A stretch of DNA of 64,000 nucleotides. It comes from Candidatus Trichofilum aggregatum. GTDB taxonomy: Bacteria; Chloroflexota; Anaerolineae; Promineifilales; Promineifilaceae. This document shows positions 34,449 through 42,776 of this stretch, piece by piece. The notes below the pieces were generated by a model. That model was not told where the DNA came from. It saw only the letters and a list, made by a program, of their open reading frames with translations, and did not search any database. Numbering within the stretch: the first letter of the stretch is position 1; each line of letters starts with the position of its first letter. Location: the NCBI GenBank assembly GCA_016716885.1, contig JADJUV010000020.1, forward strand, positions 1-64,000, in the 5' to 3' direction. A program made the translations under genes and the position numbers.

Positions 34449-35833
34449 ATGCCCAATTTTCAACCCGTCACCCCCGATATATTGACCCAATTAGCCGCCA
34501 TCGTTGGGCCGGATGGCTGAGCACCACCACCGCCGAGCGCCAACTCCGCGACAAAGACCAATCCTACCAGCCCCCCAGCCTGGCCGAAGTGGTTGTCTGG
34601 CCGCAGACCGCCGAGCAGGTGTCCGCCATCTTGCAACTAGCCAACGCCCACTGTGTGCCCGTGACCCCGTGGGGGGTGGGCACCTCGCTGGAAGGCAACC
34701 CGGTGCCCTTGTACGGCGGTATCTCCCTTTCCACGGAGCGCATGAACCGGCTGATCGCCGTTCACGCCGATGATTTTCAGGTAACGGTTCAGCCGGGTCT
34801 GCCCCTACAAAGATTTGAACCAGCGACTGGCCCGCATGGTCTGTTTTCCGCCTGATCCGGGGCCAACGCCACCATCGGCGGTATGCTGGCTAATAATGCC
34901 GCCAGGATTCACACGGTGCGTTATGGGGCCAGCAAGGATAACACCTTGCCGGATGCAGGTGGCGCTGGCCGATGGGCGTCTCATCCATGTCGGTTCCCGC
35001 TCCATCAAACAGTCGGCGGGTTATGATTTGCTGCACCTGTTTATTTGCAGTGAGGGTACGCTGGGGGTCATTACCGAGGCGACGCTCAAGCTCACGCCGG
35101 TTCCCAGCCTGATGAGTGCGGTGGTGGCGGGTTTAAGACGGTCGCGGCCGCGGTCGCCACCGTCGTAGCCGTGCGCGGCAGTGGCGTCGGCGTGGCCGCC
35201 CTGGAACTGATTGATGCCGCTCACGCCCGTATGCTCAGTCAGGAGCCAGGAGTAGACCTGGGCGAACAACCAACCTTGTTCATGGAACTACACGCTACCC
35301 ACCCCGAAACGCTCCAGGCAGAGCTAGAAATGGTGCGCGAAATTTGTGAAGAGTTGGGAGCCATCACCTTCCGCTCTACCACCGACAACGCCCAGCGGCT
35401 GTCGCTCTGGCACGCCCGCCACGCCGCCTTCGAGATTGCCGTGCGTAATCACCCCGGCCAACGGTGGCTGGTGATGGATGTGGCCGTGCCCATCAGTGCC
35501 TACCCGTCGCTGGTGGCCCACAGCGAAGCGGCGCTGCTCGAATTCGGGGCCATTGGTTATCTCATCGGTCACGCCGGGGATGGCAATTTGCACCTGATTT
35601 TGCCTTTTGCCGATGAGGCCGGGTATGCCCGGGCAATGCAGGTCAACGAATCCATCGTTTATCAGGCCATTGCCCTGGGGGGCACGGCGACCGGTGAACA
35701 TGGCGTGGGGGTGGGCAAAGCCAAATTTATGCCTCGTGAACATGGCCCAGCCCTGGATGTCATGCGCGCCATTAAACAAACGCTTGATCCGAATGGTATT
35801 TTGAATCCAGGCAAGATTTTTCCGGTAAGCTAG
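34449..35833 (+). pseudogene. FAD-linked oxidase (GlcD/D-lactate dehydrogenase type), multiply frameshifted
   Basis: Collinear pieces of one protein: MPNFQPVTPDILTQLAAIVG (stop 34518), then VVVWPQTAEQVSAILQLAN...TPWGVGTSLEGN (FAD_binding_4, 34589-34855), then ADGRLIHVGSRSIKQSAGYDL and SEGTLGVITEATLKLTP (to 35168), then an intact FAD-oxidase C domain (35171-35833) with LIGHAGDGNLHL, GTATGEHGVG and LDPNGILNPGKIF. At least four frame breaks (near 34510, 34810, 34900, 35140). The intact enzyme would oxidise D-lactate or glycolate. Conserved motifs are otherwise perfect, so recent decay or indel errors are likely. Confidence 0.8.
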
Positions 35834-35913
35834 TCAGCAATTCAGCCGGTCAGCATTTCAGATTCAGCTCGTGGCTAACAGCTGACTTGAACCTGAAACC
35901 TGAAACTTCCCCC

Positions 35914-36789
35914 ATGTCAAACCACATCACCCAACTTACGCCCCATCTGTGGATTCGTCAGAGTTCATTGTTTTTGACCAATGCTGGTTTGTTTGTGAGT
36001 GAGGATCAGGCGGTGCTGATTGACCCCTGTATTTACCCGTCGGAGATTTTGGTCTGGCGGGAATACGCGGCCGCGCACCTGCTCCACCTCTCCCACCTCA
36101 TCCTCACCCACCACCACTGGGATCACATCCTGGGGCCAGAGCATTACCCCACCGTGCCCATCATCGCCCAGGCCGACTATTTGACCGCCACGGCTGGGGA
36201 GCATGATGGCCGACTGCGGCAGTACATGACCTATTGGTTTGCCAAAGAGAAGATTCACCGGGACGAGCCGTTCGCCGTGCCCCAACCGACCTACACCTTC
36301 ACCGACCGGATGAGCCTGCGCCTGGGTGATGAAACCTTGCAGTTTGTTCATGCCCCCGGCCACGCGCCGGATCAGTTGGTGGTGTATCAGCCGTCGAGTG
36401 GCCTGTTGTGGTCATCGGACATCCTCAGCGATGTGGAGATTCCGTTTGTGAGCCATAACCTGGCGGCCTATGAACGCACGCTGGCGATGCTGGCAACCTG
36501 GGAGATTGAAATGTTGGTTCCGGGGCATGGGCATGTAGCGAAGTCGCGGCCGCACATCGAGCAACGCATTCGTGAGGATAGGGCGTATTTGGGGGAGTTA
36601 CGCGGCCGCGTCACCGACGCCATCGTCCAAGGCAAAACCGTCGCCGAAACTGTCACTCTATGCGCCGATATGGATTATCGGAACCGGGAAGAAAACGCCC
36701 AGCCCCATCAACGCAACGTGGAGAGCGTCTATCTGGAGCTAGGCGGGCAGAGCGAGGAGAAAAATGTGGGCTGGGGGCAGTTTGATTGA
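35914..36789 (+). CDS. Metallo-beta-lactamase-fold hydrolase
   Basis: 291 residues from ATG 35914. THHHWDH (about residues 66-72) is the HxHxDH zinc motif; later ligands are APGHAPDQ, SSDILSDVEIP (bridging Asp) and LVPGHGHV. The C-terminal helical part is of the type seen in lactonase/glyoxalase-like MBL proteins. Substrate unknown. GAAACCTG words precede the start in place of an obvious ribosome-binding site. Three GCGGCCGC copies in the gene and one in the following palindrome. Confidence 0.85.
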   Translation: MSNHITQLTPHLWIRQSSLFLTNAGLFVSEDQAVLIDPCIYPSEILVWREYAAAHLLHLSHLILTHHHWDHILGPEHYPTVPIIAQADYLTATAGEHDGRLRQYMTYWFAKEKIHRDEPFAVPQPTYTFTDRMSLRLGDETLQFVHAPGHAPDQLVVYQPSSGLLWSSDILSDVEIPFVSHNLAAYERTLAMLATWEIEMLVPGHGHVAKSRPHIEQRIREDRAYLGELRGRVTDAIVQGKTVAETVTLCADMDYRNREENAQPHQRNVESVYLELGGQSEEKNVGWGQFD

Positions 36790-36819
36790 GGGCAAAGCGG
36801 GGAAATAGCAATTACGAAG

Positions 36820-36841
36820 GGGGAACGCGGCCGCGTTCCCC
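36820..36841. terminator. Perfect 22-bp palindrome centred on GCGGCCGC
   Basis: GGGGAACGCGG and its exact complement CCGCGTTCCCC form an uninterrupted palindrome between convergent genes. A related half (GGGGGAACGCGGCCGC) lies at 37598-37613. It could be a bidirectional terminator or simply an expanded octamer site. Confidence 0.5.
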
Positions 36842-36861
36842 AGTCGAGCCACCCCGATTAT

Positions 36862-37335
36862 TTAATTCTTGGCCTTGAGGGCTTCAATTTGGGTTTTCCA
36901 GGCCTGGGGATCGGTTAAGTACCAGGCGATTGAGTCCATTTTACCGTCTACGGAAAAACTCACCTTCAGCAGATTGTAGATCGTGGCCTTGCCCAAATGT
37001 CTTTTAGTCAGCGTGAGTTCAGTGATCGCGTCCAGGGGCACACGAATGTCTTTCCTGGGCATAAACATGAAGAAATGTAGCTCCTTCCCGGTGAGGACTA
37101 GACCCCCGTTGCCCCGGGCTTGCCAGACACCCGCCGACTCCAGCCCAAAGCTATTGGCCTTCAGGTCTTTCATGATGATCTGCTCTGGTTTGTACAGGGG
37201 CGCTATTCGGTTTTCGAGGGGAGTTTTGATGAGCTGGAGGGTGCCTTTAGCCACCAGGCTGATGACGATAACCCCCAACACAATTAAGCCAATAATGACA
37301 ATGACGATGATCACCGTTCCTTGAGAATCTAGCAT
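36862..37335 (-). CDS. Single-pass membrane protein with PH/GRAM-like domain
   Basis: 157 residues from ATG 37335, chosen because GGAGG lies 5 bases upstream. Residues ~6-28 form one transmembrane helix rich in Val/Ile (VIIVIVIIGLIVLGVIVISLV). The rest, about 110 residues, with GLVLTGKELHFFMFMPRKDIRVPLDAITELTL, resembles a bacterial PH/GRAM-type fold facing the cytoplasm. No known role. Convergent with the MBL gene. Confidence 0.6.
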   Translation of the reverse strand: MLDSQGTVIIVIVIIGLIVLGVIVISLVAKGTLQLIKTPLENRIAPLYKPEQIIMKDLKANSFGLESAGVWQARGNGGLVLTGKELHFFMFMPRKDIRVPLDAITELTLTKRHLGKATIYNLLKVSFSVDGKMDSIAWYLTDPQAWKTQIEALKAKN

Positions 37336-37657
37336 GTTGACCTCCAAGACTGACCTGTTCACGTCTGGTTTTATGTGACTGGTTCCATTCACGATGATAG
37401 AGGCAGTGGGGGGTTACGTCAAAAATTGGGGTCAAAGCGGCCAAAGCCCATTTCCATCGTTCCCGTATATTGAACGCTAACCGGAGCAGACATCGTAAAT
37501 CGTCAACCGCATCAGGGCAATGTGGAGAGCCTTTACCGGGGGTTGGGCAGGTAGAGAGAGGATGAAAATGTGGACTGGGAGTTGGATTGAGGGTGAGGGG
37601 GGAACGCGGCCGCATTTTTACGTAAATCTCGCTTTATAAACTTTGATGTATGCATGT

Positions 37658-38062
37658 TTACGTGGCTAAGAACGACTCCAGGGAACTCCTTACCAATTCC
37701 GTGACTGTAATCTGATACCAGTCACCACTTCCTACCCACTGAGTATAATTAATCTCAATTACTTGATTGTCGTCTTTGAATATTATGCGCTGCAAGCTAT
37801 TCAACACGCCGCCAATGATGTTTGCACTGTCGGCCCTTCCACGGCTTCGGGCGTAGCGTATGGAGACGGCGCATTTAGTGATCAGCGGAACTGAAGTGGT
37901 GAAAGCTTCTTTTGCTTTCATTTGAAGAAATTCCTTGCGATCTTTCTGTCGTGTTTTCTCAGCCAGGTCAGATGGGGTCTGCTTCCATGGCGGTGCAAAA
38001 TCTACTACAAATGTCACAGTTATCATTCCGATAACTCTAGGGTAGTAATGTGTGGTTGCCAA
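37658..38062 (-). CDS. RusA-like Holliday junction resolvase candidate
   Basis: 134 residues, or 122 if the Met at 38026 is the start (MITVTFVVDFAPPWKQ). RADSANIIGGVLNSLQRIIFKDDNQVIEI resembles the RusA active-site region (D-x-x-N-I...L...DDxQV), in which Asp residues bind magnesium. The N-terminal beta strand with Pro and Lys fits too. RusA proteins resolve recombination intermediates and are usually phage-borne. Sequence similarity is limited, so the call is tentative. Upstream of no clear partner; next to a broken restriction-like nuclease. Confidence 0.45.
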   Translation of the reverse strand: MATTHYYPRVIGMITVTFVVDFAPPWKQTPSDLAEKTRQKDRKEFLQMKAKEAFTTSVPLITKCAVSIRYARSRGRADSANIIGGVLNSLQRIIFKDDNQVIEINYTQWVGSGDWYQITVTELVRSSLESFLAT

Positions 38063-38222
38063 ATAGATTGCAATTACGGTCTGGCAATAGGCATCAGGCC
38101 CAGGGTTGTAGCCCCGTCGCCTGCATACCTTGGGGGACTACATCATACCGTAAAAGCAACATTACGCCTTAACAGGTGTTCCAGCAAGAATCCCTCCTCT
38201 TAGGCTCCCATTCCAGGGGGGC

Positions 38223-38715
38223 CTATGATTCCAAGCGTTGAGTTTGTTTGATTCCTTCATTATTCAATGTAATCAGGAATCCTACTGTGTTTGGAAGCCA
38301 AGGTGGGTAGTAGACAGTTGGTCCGCTCCCCTTTGTGAAATATGACGCTCTGCCATCAGAAATTTGCACAAGGGCGATATGATGATGCTGGGCGTATTCT
38401 ATAGCACCGCTTCTGAACAGTGCGGTTGAGAATATCATCCCTTTTTGTGCACCAACTGCTCGCATTTTATCGGCTAATATTTGAACCGTAACCGCGTTCT
38501 ATTGGCGCACTATGCCGCTTGCACTCAATGAGAACGAGAAAATCAGCACCAAGTGCTTCAAAGCGAGCCGTAACGTCAAACACGAAATCCCCACCTGATC
38601 CCTCAATCCTATCGAGATGCGTAGTAGTGAAGCTATTGAGTCCTACGCCTTCTTCATTAAGAATTCGTTGAACTTCTAATTCAAATCCCTCTGGAGATAA
38701 TGACATTGGATCCAT
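38223..38715 (-). pseudogene. Mrr/type IV restriction endonuclease-like gene, frameshifted
   Basis: The first frame (38715 to 38467) reads SPEGFELEVQRILNEEG, GGDFVFDVTARFEALG and FLVLIECKRHSAPIER, i.e. the D...ExK catalytic core of Mrr-type nucleases. The second frame (ending 38223) continues VTVQILADKMRAVGAQKGMIFSTALFRSGAIEYAQHHHIALVQI, the usual following segment. One frameshift near 38485-38500 separates them. Intact length would be about 165 residues. Such nucleases cut foreign or modified DNA. Confidence 0.65.
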
Positions 38716-38874
38716 AGAAGATGTAACCTTGAAATGAAGTCCAACTTTTTATTCGACGAAAGGTAGGCGTAATCATATGGACAGAAAGGTGTTACGTCAA
38801 AAAACGGCTCGTGTTCGCGGCCCCATCCATTTTCCCCCTCCTGTCAACATCCAACAACACGGTAGAATTACCGC

Positions 38875-40114
38875 ATGACACATGACCACGCAGACATTCT
38901 CATCATCGGGGCGGGGGCGGCCGGGCTGATGGCGGGCATCTGGGCCGGGCGCACCAACCCGGACCGGCGCATCGTCATCCTGGATGGAGCCAAAAAGCTA
39001 GGGGCCAAAATTTTGGTGGCGGGCGGTGGCCGCTGTAATGTCACCCATGATGTCGTCACGGCTGAGGCGTTCGCCGGGTCGTCGCGCCACGCCATCGGCA
39101 AGGTGTTGCGCCGTTTTGATGTGCCGCAAACGGTGCAGTTCTTCCGCGAACTGGGCGTAGAATTGAAGCGGGAAGAGACGGGTAAGCTGTTTCCGGTGAC
39201 GGATAGTGCCCGGACGGTGTTGTATGCGTTGCTGGACGCGGCCGCATCCCACAACGTCACCATCCTGCACCCCCGCCGCGTGGAAACGGTGCAAAAAGTT
39301 GAATCTGGCTTCGTGGTGGGTGGTGAATGGGGCACGATGACAGCCACCAATCTGGTCATCGCCACCGGGGGCCAAAGCCTGCCCAAGAGTGGCTCCGATG
39401 GACATGGCTACCGCTTGGCCCAAAGCCTGGGCCACAGCCTCACGCCCCGACTTTTGCCTGCCCTCGTGCCGCTTACCCTGCCCACCGGGCATTTCATCGG
39501 CGATCTGAGTGGTGTGACCTGTACCGGCCACCCTGGAACTGTGGTCGGGCACGGAGAAGAAGCTGTTGACCTTCACCGGCTCTCTGCTCTGCACCCATTT
39601 TGGCCTGTCCGGGCCGGTGGTGCTGGATATGAGCCGCTATTTTTTGGACGCGCAGATGGATGACGCGGCCGCGAAGCTGACCCTCAACTGGTTACCCGAC
39701 TTCACCAGCGAGGAATTTGAGCGGTTGTTGCTCAACCTGGGAGCCACCAGTTTATTGAAACAGCTACGTGAACTGTTACCGGAGCGGTTGGTGCGGCAGT
39801 TGTGTGAGCAGGCCGGGGTTGAGGCGGGCATGAGTGGAGGGCAATTGACGCGGCCGCAACGCAAAACCCTTATCACCACCTTCACCCGCCTGCCCTTACC
39901 CATCACCGGCAACCGGGGCTTCACCGTCGCCGAAGTCACCGCTGGCGGCATTCCCCTGGCCGAACTCAACCTGAAAACAATGGAATCACGCCTTTGCCCC
40001 GGTCTCTATTTGTGCGGCGAAATTTGTGATGTGGATGGGCGCATTGGCGGCTACAACTTCCAATGGGCCTGGGCCACCGGTTATACGGTGGGTATATCCG
40101 TTGGCTCGCCGTAA
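38875..40114 (+). pseudogene. BaiN/HI0933-type flavoprotein, single frameshift
   Basis: The frame from ATG 38875 has the FAD loop IIGAGAAGLMAGIWAG (near residue 10), KLGAKILVAGGGRCNVTH and ATGGQSLPKSGSDGHGY. Near 39520 the frame shifts by one base (ACCTGTACCGGCC); the continuing frame reads PATLELWSGTEKKLLTFTG, THFGLSGPVVLDMSR, NRGFTVAEVTAGGI and GEICDVDGRIGGYNFQWAWATGY, the full C-terminus. Combined product about 412 residues, normal for this NAD(P)/FAD-dependent family of uncertain substrate. The only defect is one indel, so it may be a functional gene with a sequencing error. Confidence 0.85.
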
Positions 40115-40140
40115 AGCCTGGTAAAGTTTTTTGGGGTTTT

Positions 40141-40198
40141 GGTTCGTAGTGACCGCTTTAGCGGGCTGGCGCCAGCCCGCTAAAGCGGTCACTACCAA
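40141..40198. repeat. Hairpin repeat (GTAGTGACCGCTTTAGCGGGC family), copy 3
   Basis: Arms GTAGTGACCGCTTTAGCGGG and its complement surround a palindromic core CTGGCGCCAG, making a near-perfect 54-bp palindrome. The right flank ATCCTTTTCTTGAAAACTATA matches copy 1. Confidence 0.85.
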
Positions 40199-40464
40199 CA
40201 GTATCCTTTTCTTGAAAACTATAGTATCGAGGAGTAAGGCATCCCCAGATGCTGCCGGTGGTAAACCGTTCGCACGTGGGCGTGCTCACTCCTCTCTATA
40301 CCGGCATTCATTCGGCGCCCGCCAAAAACCCGAAAACTTCAATAGCGGGCTGGTGTTGTTAAGGGTATCGTAACTTGGGGTTATCTTTTAGCGACTTCTT
40401 TACTATAGACCGTCAGTAAGGCTGGTTATAATATAAGTTTACACGTGCCGTCGGCGGGCACCTC

Positions 40465-40489
40465 CGGGGGAAAGGCGCCCTTTCCCCCG
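40465..40489. promoter_or_regulatory. Strong C/G hairpin in kinase leader
   Basis: CGGGGGAAAGG pairs with CCTTTCCCCCG (11 bp) around a 3-base loop, about 60 bp before the kinase ATG and 35 bp after a TATAAT box. It would lie in the 5' leader; role unknown. Confidence 0.4.
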
Positions 40490-40552
40490 CTTCGGCCCCT
40501 AAAACAGATAAACCATGTCCCATCCTATAAACCCCGCCCGGTTGAAGCACAA

Positions 40553-42712
40553 ATGATGATGAAACGCGCCCTGGTTGTCGCCAGTCTGGTTGGGCCAATC
40601 TTGTTATTGGTACTGTTACGCCTGTTCCCCGAACTCGATATTACCATTCACCAACCCCTGTTTCATTTTTACATCGTCACCTTTTTCACGTCCGCGGCCG
40701 CGATTGTTTCCCTCTTCATCGCCTACGCCCTGCAACAAGCGGGCCTCAGCCGCTACCAACTTCTACCCACCGCCTTTGCCACCATGGGCGGCATCTTCCT
40801 CATCCACGGCCTGTTCACCCCCGAAGCCATCTTCTTTGCCAACAACCCCGGCGTGCGTTGGGCTTCCTGGCTCACCCTGTTCCTGGGTGGACTCGTCTTT
40901 TTAGTGGCTACCTTCAACCCCACACCCCAACAAATCCGCCGCATCAATCGCGCGCTCTTTCTGTCCGTGGTTGGTTTTGCCCTCATCGTGGCCTTTACCT
41001 CCCAATGGCTCACCTACATTGATGATAACGTAGCCCCTTTCCATCGCATGTTGGCCTTTGCCTCTACCATCCTGGTCTGGCTGTTTGTGATGATTCGCCT
41101 GGGCTGGCGCTGGTGGCAAACGGGGGAAACGATAGAAGGGGTGATGGCGTTGATTGCCGCCTGGCAGGTCATCGGGACCATCAGTATGCACCAGTTTCCC
41201 ACATGGCATATCTCCTGGTGGCTGTACCATGTTGAGCTATTGATGGGGGTTTTGCTGGCCTCGGTGGTGTTGGTCCAGCAGTATGAACGCCTGCGCCAGT
41301 TCCGTCTCACCTCTTATTTTGCCCTCACCAGCCTGATTGTCACGGTGGCTTCGGCCTTGCTGGCGTCTCATCTCTTCTCCCTTTTTGTGGAACGGGAACT
41401 CGTGCGGGCCTTGCAAGATCAGGCCCAGCAATCGGGCATGAATGTGGCTATGGCGGTGGTGCATGATTTGCCGGAACCGGTGACGACCGAGACTCTGAAC
41501 GCGGCCGCGGCCGATTCCCTCGATCTCAACCAGATTCTCTGGCAACAACTGATGGGCCTCTCCGTTGAATACGTCAACATCTACGATACCGCCGGTAATC
41601 CCCTTCTGCCTGATCCGTATGCCCATACCTCTGTCAACCTGACCGATGTGGCCTCGGTCAATCATGCCCTGACCGGCATCACTACCACCGAACTCCTCCC
41701 CGCCCTGCCCGAAGATGAACATCTGCTAGCCGAGCATACGCTAACCGAAGGGCCACGCCTGCGCACCTACGTGCCCCTTCCCGGCCCCGACCCGACCCAA
41801 CCGGTGGGCGTTTTGCTCCTGCAACAGCCCGTGCCCGAACTGAATCCCACCGTTACCCGTGCCCGGTTGCAAGGGTTGCTCATTGGTGGGGTGTCTATGG
41901 GGCTGCTCTTTTTAGCCCTGTTGGGCATTGTGCGCCGCGCCGACCAGGTCATCACCAACCGCACCAATGATCTGGCTGAAGCCAACGCCCAACTTCGCGC
42001 CGCCGAAGCCGCCCGCGATGAGCTAACCAATATGATTGTCCATGATCTGCGGACACCGCTGACGACGGTCATTATGGGGTTGGAATGGTTGCACAAGATA
42101 GGGGATGATCCGGAGCGACAGGCTAATCGCAATCGGTTTTTGAGCAATGCCCGCTCTTCGGCCGACCGGTTGATTGATATGATCAATGATTTGTTGGATG
42201 TGAACCGGCTAGAGGCGGGGCGGTTACAGCCCCATTTGACCCCCACCAACATAAACGAACTGCTAGACCGGCGCGCGGCCGCGTACTCCGCCGTCGTTGA
42301 ATCCGAGGAAAAAGAGATTGCCGTGCAATCCACCCCTAACCTGCCCCTCATCCCCACGGATATCACCCTGATGGAGCGCGTTCTAGATAACCTTATCGGC
42401 AACGCCATCAAATACACCCAACCCGGCGGGCACATCACCCTTTGCGCCCATCGCCAAGACGGCCACATTACGGTGAGCGTGACCGACGATGGCGAAGGTG
42501 TTCCCCTGGCTTACCAGACGCGCATCTTTGACAAATTTGTCCAGGTGACGAACGACGAAGGCCAACCCATTCGTAAAGGCACGGGGCTGGGCTTAACCTT
42601 TTGCCGGTTGGTGGTTGAAGCGCATGGGGGCAATATTTGGGTGGAGAGCCAGCCGGAACAAGGGAGCCGGTTCTTCTTTACCTTGCCGATCAAAAAAGAG
42701 TTGCCCGGTTAG
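40553..42712 (+). CDS. Membrane sensor histidine kinase
   Basis: About 719 residues from the ATG triplet at 40553-40561. Residues ~5-245 hold seven hydrophobic segments (a MASE-like integral sensor). A further helix at ~275, an extracytoplasmic region (~300-455) rich in Ala/Thr/Pro and another helix near 460 follow. HisKA with NMIVHDLRTPLTTVIMG (His near residue 497) and HATPase with NAIKYTQPGG, TDDGEGVPL and GTGLGLTFCRLVVEAHGG complete it. No response regulator adjoins, so it is an orphan. A clear terminator follows. Confidence 0.88.
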   Translation: MMMKRALVVASLVGPILLLVLLRLFPELDITIHQPLFHFYIVTFFTSAAAIVSLFIAYALQQAGLSRYQLLPTAFATMGGIFLIHGLFTPEAIFFANNPGVRWASWLTLFLGGLVFLVATFNPTPQQIRRINRALFLSVVGFALIVAFTSQWLTYIDDNVAPFHRMLAFASTILVWLFVMIRLGWRWWQTGETIEGVMALIAAWQVIGTISMHQFPTWHISWWLYHVELLMGVLLASVVLVQQYERLRQFRLTSYFALTSLIVTVASALLASHLFSLFVERELVRALQDQAQQSGMNVAMAVVHDLPEPVTTETLNAAAADSLDLNQILWQQLMGLSVEYVNIYDTAGNPLLPDPYAHTSVNLTDVASVNHALTGITTTELLPALPEDEHLLAEHTLTEGPRLRTYVPLPGPDPTQPVGVLLLQQPVPELNPTVTRARLQGLLIGGVSMGLLFLALLGIVRRADQVITNRTNDLAEANAQLRAAEAARDELTNMIVHDLRTPLTTVIMGLEWLHKIGDDPERQANRNRFLSNARSSADRLIDMINDLLDVNRLEAGRLQPHLTPTNINELLDRRAAAYSAVVESEEKEIAVQSTPNLPLIPTDITLMERVLDNLIGNAIKYTQPGGHITLCAHRQDGHITVSVTDDGEGVPLAYQTRIFDKFVQVTNDEGQPIRKGTGLGLTFCRLVVEAHGGNIWVESQPEQGSRFFFTLPIKKELPG

Positions 42713-42735
42713 GACAACCCTTTTTCGTGACATTT

Positions 42736-42776
42736 AGACCTGACAGGTTTTCGGAAACCTGTCAGGTCTTTTTTTA
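42736..42776. terminator. Bidirectional rho-independent terminator
   Basis: AGACCTGACAGGTTT pairs perfectly with AAACCTGTCAGGTCT around a TCGG loop, followed by seven T. It separates the convergent sensor kinase and DUF4397 genes. Confidence 0.92.

Larger units (their letters stand above)
37413..38803. other. Small low-G+C island between 13-bp direct repeats
   Basis: GTTACGTCAAAAA occurs at 37413-37425 and again, same orientation, at 38791-38803. Between them lie a RusA-like gene and a broken Mrr-like nuclease gene, both on the minus strand. From 37614 onward the segment contains no GCGGCCGC octamer and is visibly lower in G+C than its surroundings. It may be an inserted unit; no integrase or transposase is present. 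Confidence 0.5.
40115..40552. other. Spacer with hairpin repeat, -10 box and strong hairpin
   Basis: 438 bp before the sensor kinase hold: the hairpin repeat (40141-40198); a segment with CATCCCCAGATGC that recurs near 57787; TATAAT at 40427-40432 as a possible -10 box without a good -35; and a C/G hairpin (40465-40489). No coding frame seen. Confidence 0.55.

Noticed and set aside
41237..42468. Long minus-strand frames opposite the membrane sensor kinase
   Set aside because: They are shadows of the kinase reading frame and show no domain.
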